The notes under the pieces were generated by a model that saw only the letters and a list, made by a program, of their open reading frames with translations, ran no database searches and was not told where the DNA came from. A stretch of DNA of 64,000 bases from Novosphingobium sp. PhB57 (GTDB lineage Bacteria; Pseudomonadota; Alphaproteobacteria; Sphingomonadales; Sphingomonadaceae): contig NZ_SMBO01000001.1 in assembly GCF_004342985.1 (NCBI RefSeq), positions 620,001-684,000 on the forward strand, given 5' to 3'. How positions within the stretch are numbered: position 1 is the first letter of the stretch; each line of letters opens with the position of its first letter. A program made the translations under genes and the position numbers. Shown piece by piece: positions 42,884-52,068 of the stretch.

Positions 42884-44269
42884 ATGATTCGTCTGTTCAA
42901 ACACTACATCCCGCATGCCGTGGCCCTGCTGTGGCTGGCAGACATGTTCCTGCTGCTGGGGGCGAACGAGCTTTCCTGGCGGCTGCGCGCCGGGCAGATC
43001 GGGATGGCGCTGGGCAGTCTCGTCGACCGGATCGGGCTTCACGCCGGCTTCGCGGTCGTCATCTCGCTGTCCATGGTGGCCGTGGGCGTCTACGGCGCGG
43101 AGGCCCTGCGTTCCATGCGCTTCGCGGCCGCGCGACTGCTCGTGGCGATTTCGCTGGGCGTGATCGCGCTTTCCTTCGTCGATTTCCTGTTCGCCGCGCA
43201 GAACTTCTGGCGCTCCACGCTCGCCTATTCGATGGCGTTCGCCATCGTGCTGCTGACAGCCAATCGCCTCGTTCTGGGCGGATTTCTCGGCACTTCGGCC
43301 TTCCGCCGCCGCGTGCTCGTCCTGGGGGCCGGCGATCGCGCACAGCGCCTGCGCGACCTGGCGGAGCGGCCTGAAAGCGGCTTCGTCATCGTCGGCTATG
43401 TGGCCATGAGCGATGGCGCGCCGGTGGTGGAGGAAGCCATCTCGCGCGGTGCCATCCACAATCTCACCCGCTTCGTGGACAATCTGGGCGTTACCGAAGT
43501 GGTCCTCGCGCTGGAGGAGCGCCGCAACGCGCTGCCGCTGAAGGACCTGCTGCGGATCAAGACCACGGGGGTGCATGTCAACGAGTTCTCCAGCTTCCTC
43601 GAACGCGAAACCGGGCGGGTCGATCTGGACACGGTCAATCCGAGCTGGCTGATCTTTTCCGACGGCTTCTCTTCGGGACGGATGATCTCCAGCGTCGCCA
43701 AGCGTCTGTTCGACATCGTCGCCAGCGCCGTGGCGCTATGCGTGACGGCGCCGATCATCCTGCTGTTCGCGCTGTTGGTGAAGATCGACAGCCGCGGTCC
43801 GGCATTTTACCGCCAGCAGCGGGTGGGTCTGTTCGGTGAGAATTTCGACGTCATCAAACTGCGTTCGATGCGAACCGATGCCGAAGTGGCCGGGGCCCAG
43901 TGGGCTTCCAAGGACGACCCGCGCGTTACCCGCGTCGGGCGTTTCATTCGCAAGGTCCGCATCGATGAGCTGCCCCAGGCCTGGACCGTACTCAAGGGCG
44001 AGATGAGTTTCGTCGGCCCGCGTCCCGAACGCCCGCAGTTCGTCGCGGAACTCGAGGATGCGCTGCGCTATTATGCGGAGCGGCACATGGTGAAGCCGGG
44101 CATCACGGGCTGGGCGCAGATCAACTATCCTTACGGCGCTTCCATAGAGGATTCCCGCCATAAGCTGGAATACGATCTCTATTACGCCAAGAACTACACA
44201 CCCTTTCTGGACCTGCTGATCATTCTCCAGACGCTGCGCGTGGTCCTGTGGAGCGAAGGCGCGCGATGA
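42884..44269 (+). CDS. XrtA/PEP-CTERM system sugar transferase (polyprenyl glycosylphosphotransferase)
   Basis: A 461-residue membrane enzyme. Four to five membrane helices fill residues 10-125, a nucleotide-binding-like fold runs from about 140 to 250 (RVLVLGAGDRAQRLRDLAER), and a last helix (IVASAVALCVTAPIILLFAL) leads to the bacterial sugar transferase domain (IDSRGPAFYRQQRVGLFGEN, ELPQAWTVLKGEMSFVGPRP). It starts exopolysaccharide repeat assembly by moving a sugar-phosphate to undecaprenyl phosphate. The match is to the TIGR03013-type family linked with the XrtA exosortase, supported by the coupled prsK and prsR genes. Confidence 0.88.
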   Translation: MIRLFKHYIPHAVALLWLADMFLLLGANELSWRLRAGQIGMALGSLVDRIGLHAGFAVVISLSMVAVGVYGAEALRSMRFAAARLLVAISLGVIALSFVDFLFAAQNFWRSTLAYSMAFAIVLLTANRLVLGGFLGTSAFRRRVLVLGAGDRAQRLRDLAERPESGFVIVGYVAMSDGAPVVEEAISRGAIHNLTRFVDNLGVTEVVLALEERRNALPLKDLLRIKTTGVHVNEFSSFLERETGRVDLDTVNPSWLIFSDGFSSGRMISSVAKRLFDIVASAVALCVTAPIILLFALLVKIDSRGPAFYRQQRVGLFGENFDVIKLRSMRTDAEVAGAQWASKDDPRVTRVGRFIRKVRIDELPQAWTVLKGEMSFVGPRPERPQFVAELEDALRYYAERHMVKPGITGWAQINYPYGASIEDSRHKLEYDLYYAKNYTPFLDLLIILQTLRVVLWSEGAR

Positions 44270-46395
44270 GCGCGGCCCGCAGCCTGGATTTCTGGACGAC
44301 CGCAGGGATCGCATTCGACCTGACCGGCGCCATAGCTGTCGCCAGCCTGGCGCTCTGGCTCTGGCCTCGTCGCGGGCGCCTGGCGGGAGCCGGAGGCGCG
44401 GTCGTCGCAGCGCTTTTGGTGACGGCGGGCTGGTGCATCGCGGCGGCCGTGGGCCTCACTGCCGAAGTTCCCATGTTCGCCTCCTTCGCGGAGAGCATCC
44501 GCAATCTCGCATGGCTGGTGGCGATCTACCGGCTTTTCGCGGGCGATGGGCGTCATTCCAGCCTTGCGCCGATCCGGCCGGTGATCTTCGCGCTGGCTTT
44601 CGTCGAGACGTTGCACCTCAGCATGACGCTGGCCCTGACTTACCTCTCGGTGAAGGGCGGCCTCGCCAATCTGGGGTTCGAGATCGAGGTCATGCTGCGC
44701 CTGCTCGTCACCGTGGGCGGGCTGGTGCTGGTACACAACCTCTACGCGGGCGCACCGCGCGAAGTGCGACCGGCCTTGCGCTGGCCCGCAATCGGGCTGG
44801 CGGTCCTCTGGTCCTTCGACCTCAACCTCTACACCGTGGCCTATCTCGCGCGAAGCTGGCCGAGCGAGATCGCGGCGCTGCGCGGCATCGCGGCAATCGT
44901 GCTGGCGGGCTGCTTTGCCCTGACCGCATCGCGCAACCGCGACGAATTGCGGCTCAAACCCTCGCGCGCGGTCACGTTCCAGACTTTCTCGCTGCTCGTC
45001 ATCGGCGTCTATCTGGTCGCCATGGTGTCGGTTGCGCAGTGGCTGTCCTATGCGGGCGGCGATTTCGCGCGGCTGATCGAGATGGCTTTCCTCACGTTCG
45101 CCAGCGCGATCGCCCTCGTGGTGCTGCCCTCGCGGCGCGTGCGCAGCTGGCTCAAAGTCATTCTCGCCAAGCATTTCTTCCAGCACCGCTACGACTACCG
45201 CGAGGAATGGCTGCGCTTCACCCGGACCATCGGCAAGAACGACGACGAGACCCTTCCGCTCAGCGAGCGCGTGGTGCAGTCCCTGGCGGATATCACCTAC
45301 AGCCCTGCCGGCCTGCTGCTGTGCCCGGACGAGCAGGGCGATCTCATGCTCGCTGCCCGCTGGAACTGGCCCGAAGTGGATGTGCCGGCCCTGGCCTACC
45401 CGCTCGCCGCCCTCGGACCGTTCGAGCAGACCTGCTATATCGCCGATCTCGACGAGGTGCGCGCAGGCGTCGTCGCCGAGGGTTTCGAGATCGCGGCCCC
45501 CGACTGGCTCATCGCCGAGCGCCGCGCCTGGGCGCTGGTTCCGCTGGTGCATTACGAAAGGCTCGTCGGCATGGTCGTGCTGGCGCGCCCGGCGATGGCG
45601 CGCAAGTTTGACTGGGAGGATTTCGATCTGCTGCGGGTGATCGGCCAGCAGCTCGCCAGCTATCTGGCCGAGCACGCCAGCCAGGAAGCCCTGGCGGAAT
45701 CGAGCCGGTTCGAGGATTTCCACCGCCGCATCGCCTTCGTCATGCACGACATCAAGAACCTGGCCAGCCAGTTCAGCCTGCTCGCGCGCAATGCCGAACT
45801 TCATGCCGACAAGCCCGAGTTTCGCGCCGACATGCTTGTCACGCTGCGCAATTCCTCGGACAAGCTCAATGGTCTGCTGGCGCGCCTCTCGCGCTATGGC
45901 GCTGGCGGCGTGGACCGGCTGCACGATGTGTGCGCCGCGGATGTCGCCCGCAGCGTGGTCGCCCGCTTCAACGGCCACCGGCAAGTCGTGCTGGGCGAAG
46001 TCCAGGACCTTGTCGCCACGGCCAACGCCCATTCGCTCGAACAGGTTCTGGTCCATCTGGTGCAGAATGGACTGGACGCCAGCCGGCCCGAGAGCCCGGT
46101 CATCCTGTCCGTCCGCGTGGACGGCCTCAGCGCCCGCTTCGAAGTGGTCGATTCCGGCACCGGAATGTCGGCCGAATTCGTCCGCAACCGGCTGTTCAAG
46201 CCCTTCGTTTCCACCAAGACCGGCGGCTTCGGCATCGGCGCCTTCGAGGCGCGCGAGCTGGTGAAGGCGATGAAGGGCCGGCTCGACGTGGAATCGCGGG
46301 AAGGGCTGGGATCGCGCTTCATCGTTCGCATACCGCTGGCCGCGGCCACCGACATGTACCTCAACCGCACTGACAAGGACCAGAAGGTAGCCTGA
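44266..46395 (+). CDS. prsK: XrtA/PEP-CTERM system histidine kinase PrsK
   Basis: A 709-residue sensor kinase. About eight membrane helices occupy residues 10-300, a GAF-like domain lies at about 330-470 (LADITYSPAGLLLCPDEQGD), and the kinase core follows: phospho-acceptor His494 in VMHDIKNLASQF, Asn601 in LVQNGLDASRP, Asp629 in DSGTGMS and TGGFGIGAFEARELV. This architecture defines PrsK, partner of PrsR in XrtA exosortase systems. The ATG overlaps the sugar transferase stop (ATGA). It would phosphorylate the regulator encoded two bases downstream. Confidence 0.9.
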   Translation: MSAARSLDFWTTAGIAFDLTGAIAVASLALWLWPRRGRLAGAGGAVVAALLVTAGWCIAAAVGLTAEVPMFASFAESIRNLAWLVAIYRLFAGDGRHSSLAPIRPVIFALAFVETLHLSMTLALTYLSVKGGLANLGFEIEVMLRLLVTVGGLVLVHNLYAGAPREVRPALRWPAIGLAVLWSFDLNLYTVAYLARSWPSEIAALRGIAAIVLAGCFALTASRNRDELRLKPSRAVTFQTFSLLVIGVYLVAMVSVAQWLSYAGGDFARLIEMAFLTFASAIALVVLPSRRVRSWLKVILAKHFFQHRYDYREEWLRFTRTIGKNDDETLPLSERVVQSLADITYSPAGLLLCPDEQGDLMLAARWNWPEVDVPALAYPLAALGPFEQTCYIADLDEVRAGVVAEGFEIAAPDWLIAERRAWALVPLVHYERLVGMVVLARPAMARKFDWEDFDLLRVIGQQLASYLAEHASQEALAESSRFEDFHRRIAFVMHDIKNLASQFSLLARNAELHADKPEFRADMLVTLRNSSDKLNGLLARLSRYGAGGVDRLHDVCAADVARSVVARFNGHRQVVLGEVQDLVATANAHSLEQVLVHLVQNGLDASRPESPVILSVRVDGLSARFEVVDSGTGMSAEFVRNRLFKPFVSTKTGGFGIGAFEARELVKAMKGRLDVESREGLGSRFIVRIPLAAATDMYLNRTDKDQKVA

Positions 46396-46397
46396 GA

Positions 46398-47762
46398 ATG
46401 ACCGAGACCCGACCCAAGCTCCTCGTCGTCGAGGACGATGCCGGTCTTCAGGCGCAGCTCAAGTGGGCCTATGAGGATTTCGACGTGGTCGTTGCCGGCG
46501 ACCGGCCCTCGGCGCTGGCGCTCCTGCGCGCCGAGACGCCCGACGTGGTGACGCTGGACCTCGGCCTGCCGCCAGATCCCGACGGCACGACCGAAGGCTT
46601 TGCCGTGCTCGACGAGATCATGGCGCTGAAGCCCGACACCAAGGTGATCGTCGCATCCGGCCATGGCGCCCGCGAATCCGCGCTTCAGGCGATCGCGCGC
46701 GGCGCATACGATTTCTACCAGAAGCCGGTCGACATCGACGCCCTTGGCCTGATCGTGCGCCGCGCCCTTCAACTCCACCGGCTCGAGGAGGAAAACCGCC
46801 GCCTCGCCTCGCGGGTCGAGAAGGACGAGAAAGTGCTCGGGAGGCTGATCACCGCAGCGCCCGAAATGGTCCGCGTGGGGCGGACCATCGAGCGGGTGGC
46901 GAACACCAATGTCTCGGTCATGCTGCTCGGCGCGAGCGGCACGGGCAAGGAACTGCTGGCGCGCGGCCTCCATGAGGCCAGCGGACGTGCCAAGCGCGAA
47001 TTCGTGGCTATCAACTGCGCTGCGATCCCGGAGAACCTGCTCGAAAGCGAACTGTTCGGCCACGAGAAAGGCGCCTTTACCGGGGCGGTCAAGACCACAC
47101 CGGGCAAGATCGAGCAGGCGGCCGGCGGGACCTTGTTCCTGGACGAAGTGGGCGACATCCCGCTCCAGTTGCAGGTGAAGCTGCTGCGCTTCCTGCAGGA
47201 GCGCGTGATCGAGCGGGTCGGCTCGCGCGAATCGATCCCGGTCGACACGCGCATCGTCTGCGCCACGCATCAGGACCTCGAAGCCATGATCGGGGAAGGG
47301 CGCTTCCGAGAGGACCTGTTCTACCGCCTGGCCGAGATCGTGGTGCGCATTCCCGGCCTAGCGGAGCGGCCCGGCGATGCCACGTTGCTCGCCAAGGCTT
47401 TCCTCCACCGATACGCCAAGGAAATGAACCCCAGCGTGCGCGGTTTCGCTGCCGATGCGCTGGCGGCGATCGACGCCTGGCACTGGCCGGGCAATGTACG
47501 CGAACTGGAGAATCGGGTGAAGCGCGCCGTCATCATGGCGGACGAAAAGCTGGTGGGCGCCGCCGATCTCGACCTGGCCGCTCCCGACGAGCAAGTGATC
47601 AACGCGCTCAACCTCAAGACTGCGCGCGAGCAGGCAGACCGCAAGGTCATCCGCCATGCACTCGCGCGCAGCGAAGGCAATATTTCCAGCACGGCCAAGA
47701 TGCTGGGGATCAGCCGGCCGACGCTTTACGATCTGCTCAAGCAGTACGACCTGCAGAACTGA
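46398..47762 (+). CDS. prsR: PEP-CTERM-box sigma-54-dependent response regulator PrsR
   Basis: A 454-residue NtrC-type regulator. The receiver domain has its phospho-acceptor at Asp54 (VVTLDLGLPPDPDG). The AAA+ domain shows Walker A GASGTGKE (178-185) and the sigma-54 contact loop GAFTGA (225-230); a Fis-type helix-turn-helix ends it (NISSTAKMLGISRPTLYDLL). It should drive sigma-54 promoters of PEP-CTERM and exopolysaccharide genes, which are not in this window. It is the third gene of the operon, convergent with panB. Confidence 0.92.
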   Translation: MTETRPKLLVVEDDAGLQAQLKWAYEDFDVVVAGDRPSALALLRAETPDVVTLDLGLPPDPDGTTEGFAVLDEIMALKPDTKVIVASGHGARESALQAIARGAYDFYQKPVDIDALGLIVRRALQLHRLEEENRRLASRVEKDEKVLGRLITAAPEMVRVGRTIERVANTNVSVMLLGASGTGKELLARGLHEASGRAKREFVAINCAAIPENLLESELFGHEKGAFTGAVKTTPGKIEQAAGGTLFLDEVGDIPLQLQVKLLRFLQERVIERVGSRESIPVDTRIVCATHQDLEAMIGEGRFREDLFYRLAEIVVRIPGLAERPGDATLLAKAFLHRYAKEMNPSVRGFAADALAAIDAWHWPGNVRELENRVKRAVIMADEKLVGAADLDLAAPDEQVINALNLKTAREQADRKVIRHALARSEGNISSTAKMLGISRPTLYDLLKQYDLQN

Positions 47763-47815
47763 TCGCCGGCGTCAGTGCCGGCCGGGGTCAGGCCGGTTCC
47801 GTTCTGGGGGCCGGC

Positions 47816-48685
47816 TTACTTCGGTTGATAGGTCTGTTCCGGACCGGGGAAGCTGCGTGCGCGCACTTCCTCGGCATATTTCGCGGCAGCCTCGGAAACG
47901 AGCCCAGCCATGTCGGCATAGCGCTTCACGAAGCGGGGCACGCGGTCGAACATGCCCAGCATGTCCTCGGCCACCAGGACTTGTCCGTCGCACTGGGCCG
48001 AAGCGCCGATGCCGATGACCGGAATGTCGAGGCTATGGGTGAGCGAGATGGCGATCGGCTCGAGAACGCCCTCCACCACGACCGAGAAGGCGCCGGCGTC
48101 CGCTACGGCCTTGCCGTCCGTGATGATCTTGGCGTGCTCTTCCTGGCTGCGTCCACGCGCGCCGTAACCGCCCAGTGCGTTGACCGCCTGCGGGGTCAGC
48201 CCGATATGCGCCATCACCGGGATGCCGCGCTGCGTGAGGAACGCGATGGTTTCGGCCATGGCGACGCCGCCCTCCAGCTTGACGGCCGCACAGCCGGTTT
48301 CGGCCATGATCCTTGCCGCGGAAGCAAAGGCCTGCTGCGGGCTTTCCTCATAGGAGCCGAAGGGCATGTCGACGACGACGAGCGAATGGTAGCTGCCGCG
48401 CACGACGGCGGCGCCGTGAGCGATCATCATGTCGAGAGTGACGGGAAGGGTGGAGGGAAGCCCGTAGATCACCTGGGCCAGGGAATCGCCCACCAGCAGC
48501 ACGTCGCAATGTTCGTCGAGAAGCTGGGCCTGGCGCGCCGTATAGGCGGTGAGCATCACCAGCGGCTCTACGGTCTTGCCTTCCACCTTGCGGCGCTGGA
48601 TGGCAGGTACGGTCAGGCGCTTCATGGGCGCGGGCGTGGGGTTGGCGCGACTGGTCGCGGTGTCGAGCTGGAAGGTCGTAGACAT
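47816..48685 (-). CDS. panB: 3-methyl-2-oxobutanoate hydroxymethyltransferase PanB
   Basis: A 289-residue (beta/alpha)8 enzyme that adds a hydroxymethyl group from methylene-tetrahydrofolate to 2-oxoisovalerate, the first step to pantothenate. The signatures [20 protein letters not shown] and [12 protein letters not shown] are present, as is the Mg2+ region [13 protein letters not shown] and the catalytic Glu in [10 protein letters not shown]. The N-terminus before about residue 22 is a variable extension. It is a single gene, convergent with prsR. Confidence 0.96.
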   Translation of the reverse strand: MSTTFQLDTATSRANPTPAPMKRLTVPAIQRRKVEGKTVEPLVMLTAYTARQAQLLDEHCDVLLVGDSLAQVIYGLPSTLPVTLDMMIAHGAAVVRGSYHSLVVVDMPFGSYEESPQQAFASAARIMAETGCAAVKLEGGVAMAETIAFLTQRGIPVMAHIGLTPQAVNALGGYGARGRSQEEHAKIITDGKAVADAGAFSVVVEGVLEPIAISLTHSLDIPVIGIGASAQCDGQVLVAEDMLGMFDRVPRFVKRYADMAGLVSEAAAKYAEEVRARSFPGPEQTYQPK

Positions 48686-48886
48686 GGATTCGCTTCTAGC
48701 GCCGGTTGGATGATGCGCAAAAGCGCATTTTCGTTGCGGCGCATCGGAACAAGGCGATGGTCATGGCCAGACTGCGGCCAAAGCGGAACAATCTCGGTAA
48801 AGCTGGGGAGCCGATAGCGTTAAGGCTTGCCATGCCGCCGCAGCCCGCTAGCGTCGGCGCATATAGAAATTCGGGGGTCGACCGCA

Positions 48887-50404
48887 ATGTTCGGACGCGT
48901 AAAGCCGCTCGACGCCATTCTGGCGACAGCGGAAAAGAAATCACTTCACAGGACGCTGGGCGCGTTCCAGCTGACGATGCTTGGCATCGGCGCCGTCATC
49001 GGCACGGGCATTTTCGTTCTGACGGCGGAAGCCGCGCAGAAGGCCGGCCCGGGCATGATGTTCTCGTTCGTCATCGCGGGCTTCGTCTGCGGTGTGGCCG
49101 CGCTTTGTTACGCCGAGATGGCAGCCATGGTGCCCGTATCCGGCTCCGCCTATACCTATAGCTACGCCGTGATGGGCGAACTGGTCGCCTGGATGGTCGG
49201 TTGGGCGCTCATTCTGGAATATGCCATTGCCGCCGGCGCCGTTTCGGTCGGTTGGTCGGGCTATTTCATCGGGTGGCTCAACAGCAGCTTCGGCATGCAT
49301 ATTCCATACGATTTCGTGCGGGGGCCGTTCGACGGCGGCATCATCAACGTGCCAGCGATGCTGATTGCGGCGGCGGTGACGGCGCTGCTCATCAAGGGCA
49401 CCAAGGAAAGCGCCACGGTCAACGCGGTGCTCGTGGGCATCAAGATCCTGGCGCTTACCCTGTTCGTGGCCTTGACGATCCCGATCATCCGCTCGGGTCA
49501 CTTCACGCCTTTCGCGCCGCTTGGCTTCACGGGCATTTCCAGCGCCGCAGCCTCGATCTTCTTCGCCTATGTCGGCTTCGACGCCGTCTCGACGGCCGCG
49601 GAGGAAACCACCAACCCGCAACGCAACATGCCGATCGGCCTGATCGGCAGCCTCGCGATCTGCACCATCTTCTACATGCTGGTGGCATCGGGCGTGATCG
49701 GTACCGTTGGCGCGCAGCCGGTGTTCGGCGCCAATGGCCAGGCGCTTTCGCCGGGAACGCCCGAGCTTTCGCAAGCCTGTGCGGCAATCCATGAAAATGC
49801 CGTGGTCTGCTCCAAGGAAGCGCTGGCCTGGACCCTGCGCCAGGTCGGCTATCCCTTCGTGGGCTGGCTGGTGGGCGCCGCCGCGATCATCGCGTTGCCC
49901 TCGGTCATCCTGATGATGATGTTCGGCCAGACCCGCATCTTCTTCGTGATGAGCCGCGACGGCCTGCTCCCCGAGTTCTTCTCGAAGGTGCACCCGCGCT
50001 TCCACACGCCGCACGTCATCACGCTGCTGACCGGCCTGTTCGTCACGTTGTTTGCAGCCTTCTTCCCGGTCGGCCTGCTGGCAGACGTGTCGAACTCCGG
50101 CACGCTCTTCGCCTTCGCAGCAGTTTCGATCGCGGTCATGGTGCTGCGCAAGACCGACGGCGCACGCAAGCGCCCGTTCCGGACCCCGGCCATCATGGTG
50201 ACGGCGCCGCTGGCCATCATCGGCTGCATCTACCTGTTCTTCAGCCTCTCGGTGCAGACCATCGCGCTGTTCGTCGGTTGGGCCATGCTCGGACTTCTGG
50301 TCTATTACGGCTACAGCCGTTCGCGCAGCCATGTCGGACGCGGACTGATCGAAACCCACGAGGTCGACAGCGACGCGCCGCCCCAGCCGGTGCCGCCGGT
50401 CTGA
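48887..50404 (+). CDS. APC superfamily amino acid permease
   Basis: A 505-residue permease with about twelve membrane helices. The substrate-binding region of helix 1 is LTMLGIGAVIGTGIFVLTAE, and FFAYVGFDAVSTAAEET of helix 6 is typical of the cationic amino acid transporter (CAT/YfnA) branch. It probably imports amino acids in symport with protons. The ATG at 48887 follows GGGGG by 9 bases. A strong terminator follows, so it is a single-gene unit. Confidence 0.92.
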   Translation: MFGRVKPLDAILATAEKKSLHRTLGAFQLTMLGIGAVIGTGIFVLTAEAAQKAGPGMMFSFVIAGFVCGVAALCYAEMAAMVPVSGSAYTYSYAVMGELVAWMVGWALILEYAIAAGAVSVGWSGYFIGWLNSSFGMHIPYDFVRGPFDGGIINVPAMLIAAAVTALLIKGTKESATVNAVLVGIKILALTLFVALTIPIIRSGHFTPFAPLGFTGISSAAASIFFAYVGFDAVSTAAEETTNPQRNMPIGLIGSLAICTIFYMLVASGVIGTVGAQPVFGANGQALSPGTPELSQACAAIHENAVVCSKEALAWTLRQVGYPFVGWLVGAAAIIALPSVILMMMFGQTRIFFVMSRDGLLPEFFSKVHPRFHTPHVITLLTGLFVTLFAAFFPVGLLADVSNSGTLFAFAAVSIAVMVLRKTDGARKRPFRTPAIMVTAPLAIIGCIYLFFSLSVQTIALFVGWAMLGLLVYYGYSRSRSHVGRGLIETHEVDSDAPPQPVPPV

Positions 50405-50431
50405 GCGGAGGCCGCGGCAACTGAAAAAATG

Positions 50432-50463
50432 AAAAAGGGGAGCCAGATCGGCTCCCCTTTTTT
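50432..50463 (+). terminator. Intrinsic terminator after the permease
   Basis: AAAAAGGGGAGCC, loop AGATC, GGCTCCCCTTTTTT: an 8-bp GC stem extended by A-T pairs, ending in six T. Confidence 0.93.
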
Positions 50464-50616
50464 GTGCGCATCACACAGGTTTTCCGCCCATTCTCCACCG
50501 CCGATGCACCGGTTTTACCGGAATTGTCCACAGCACCTCCACGCCGCCCAGTAGGAGGAAATTTACCTGTCGCTGCCAAAATCCCGACAGGCTTATTCAA
50601 AAACCGGACACCATCC

Positions 50617-50814
50617 ATGTCGGCCATCAAGGCGTTGATTCCAGGGTTCCTGCTCACCTGGGTCGTTTCTCTCGTCATCGGATCCCAGGGATCGCGCGGC
50701 GGCATGCTTGCGATCACTCATACCTTCTACCAGGGCCACGAACTCTACTGGTCCTGGCCGCTCTTCTGCGGTGCAACGGCGCTGGCCTGGGCGCTCTTCG
50801 CCCTGATGGACTGA
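50617..50814 (+). CDS. Small membrane protein of unknown function
   Basis: A 65-residue protein with two hydrophobic helices (IPGFLLTWVVSLVIGSQ and WPLFCGATALAWALFALMD). ATG 50617 begins the first helix; no strong ribosome site is seen. Small two-helix proteins of this kind recur in the order, without known function. Confidence 0.6.
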   Translation: MSAIKALIPGFLLTWVVSLVIGSQGSRGGMLAITHTFYQGHELYWSWPLFCGATALAWALFALMD

Positions 50815-50857
50815 GGCCCGGCCGGAGCAAGCGCCCCTCCCATGCGTTGGGCGAGGG

Positions 50858-51577
50858 ATGTCCTTCCCATTCGACCGTTTCATCGTCGCTGCGCTTCTGG
50901 TGGCCTGCCTGCTGCTCGCCGGGCGGGCGTGGCTGCGCGAACATCCCGGCTACGACCCCTGGACGCCCCTGAGCCTGGAGGAACAACCGGGTTGGGCCAC
51001 CCCGCGAAAACTCTCAGCCCTGCGCGCGGACCGGGGCTTGTGCCGGGCCTTTCTCGATCGCAGTGGTATCGACAAGACGGCCTTGGCGCCCACTGGCAGC
51101 GACAGTTGCCGGCGCGACGATCGCAAGGTGCTGGCCGCCCCCGCAGCGGCCGAGATCCGGCTCTCTCCGTCCCGCCCAGAGGCCACTTGCGCCGTCGATG
51201 CCGGTCTGGCCTGGTGGCTGCGACACGGCGTCCAGCCGCAGGCGGAGGCGATCTTTGGCAGCAGGGTGGTCAGGATCGAGCAACTCGGCACGTATAACTG
51301 CCGCCGCATAGGCAACGGCACCAAGGGCAACTGGAGCGAACACGCCACCGGCAATGCCATCGACATTTCCGGGTTCGTGCTGGCGGATGGCAGGCGGCTG
51401 AGTGTGCGCAAGGACTGGAAGGGTCCGGTCGAAGCCGCGGCCTTTCTCCACGCCGTGCGCGATTCGGCCTGCAATGCGTTTTCGACGGTGCTCTCGCCGG
51501 ACTACAACGCCGCCCACGCGGATCATCTTCATCTCGATCAGGCCAACAGAACCGCTGGCTGGCGCGCATGTCGCTGA
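50858..51577 (+). CDS. Extensin-like/M15-type peptidase family protein
   Basis: A 239-residue protein anchored by one N-terminal helix (FIVAALLVACLLLAGRAWL). The C-terminal domain (about 85-239) is the extensin-like family found in alphaproteobacteria, related to D-Ala-D-Ala carboxypeptidases: WSEHATGNAIDISGF carries the His and Asp metal ligands and AHADHLHLD the last His. Four cysteines may pair in the periplasm. A role in cell wall trimming is likely. It is followed by the opposite-strand tRNA-Glu genes. Confidence 0.87.
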   Translation: MSFPFDRFIVAALLVACLLLAGRAWLREHPGYDPWTPLSLEEQPGWATPRKLSALRADRGLCRAFLDRSGIDKTALAPTGSDSCRRDDRKVLAAPAAAEIRLSPSRPEATCAVDAGLAWWLRHGVQPQAEAIFGSRVVRIEQLGTYNCRRIGNGTKGNWSEHATGNAIDISGFVLADGRRLSVRKDWKGPVEAAAFLHAVRDSACNAFSTVLSPDYNAAHADHLHLDQANRTAGWRACR

Positions 51578-51630
51578 TATATCGGCAATGTCGGAGAGAA
51601 AGGGGAAGTGGGCCCTGGCCCGAAATCTGC

Positions 51631-51705
51631 TGGTGACCCCTACGGGAATCGAACCCGTGTTTCAGCCGTGAGAGGGCCGCGTCCTAACCGCTAGACGAAG
51701 GGGCC
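51631..51705 (-). tRNA. tRNA-Glu (anticodon CTC)
   Basis: 75 bases including CCA. Acceptor GGCCCCT pairs with AGGGGTC; the anticodon loop is CTCTCAC. It differs from the two copies beside it at a single base (51672), the wobble base of the anticodon. Confidence 0.95.
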
Positions 51706-51742
51706 ATATGGCCAGCATGTGCCGCTGGAAGGCGGATGTAAA

Positions 51743-51817
51743 TGGTGACCCCTACGGGAATCGAACCCGTGTTTCAGCCGTGAAAGGGCCGCGTCCTAAC
51801 CGCTAGACGAAGGGGCC
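51743..51817 (-). tRNA. tRNA-Glu (anticodon TTC), copy 1
   Basis: 75 bases including CCA; the anticodon loop is CTTTCAC. Identical to the copy at 51855-51929. The 37-base spacers suggest one transcript. Confidence 0.96.
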
Positions 51818-51854
51818 GTGAAGCCATTTTATCCACCTTGACGCACCAACGAGA

Positions 51855-51929
51855 TGGTGACCCCTACGGGAATCGAACCCGTGTTTCAGCCGTGAAAGGG
51901 CCGCGTCCTAACCGCTAGACGAAGGGGCC
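51855..51929 (-). tRNA. tRNA-Glu (anticodon TTC), copy 2
   Basis: 75 bases including CCA, identical to the copy at 51743-51817. It is the first gene of the three-tRNA array in the direction of transcription. Confidence 0.96.
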
Positions 51930-52068
51930 AATCGGTGTTGCGCCGGAGGCAGGACCGGCCCTCTAGCGGGGGTCCGGAGGGGGGTCAACCCCCTCATCGC
52001 GAATAATTTGAACTCTCTATGACAAGCCGGCGAAGCGGCGGCTTTGCGGGGGAAGGGCGTTGCGCAAT

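Noticed and set aside
44194..46056. A 620-residue open frame on the minus strand
   Set aside because: It is antisense to prsK with its intact motifs; long shadow frames are expected at this GC content.
51631..51929. Three 75-base repeats with equal 37-base spacers, like a short CRISPR array
   Set aside because: Each repeat folds as a complete tRNA-Glu with CCA; the repeat length and content do not suit CRISPR.
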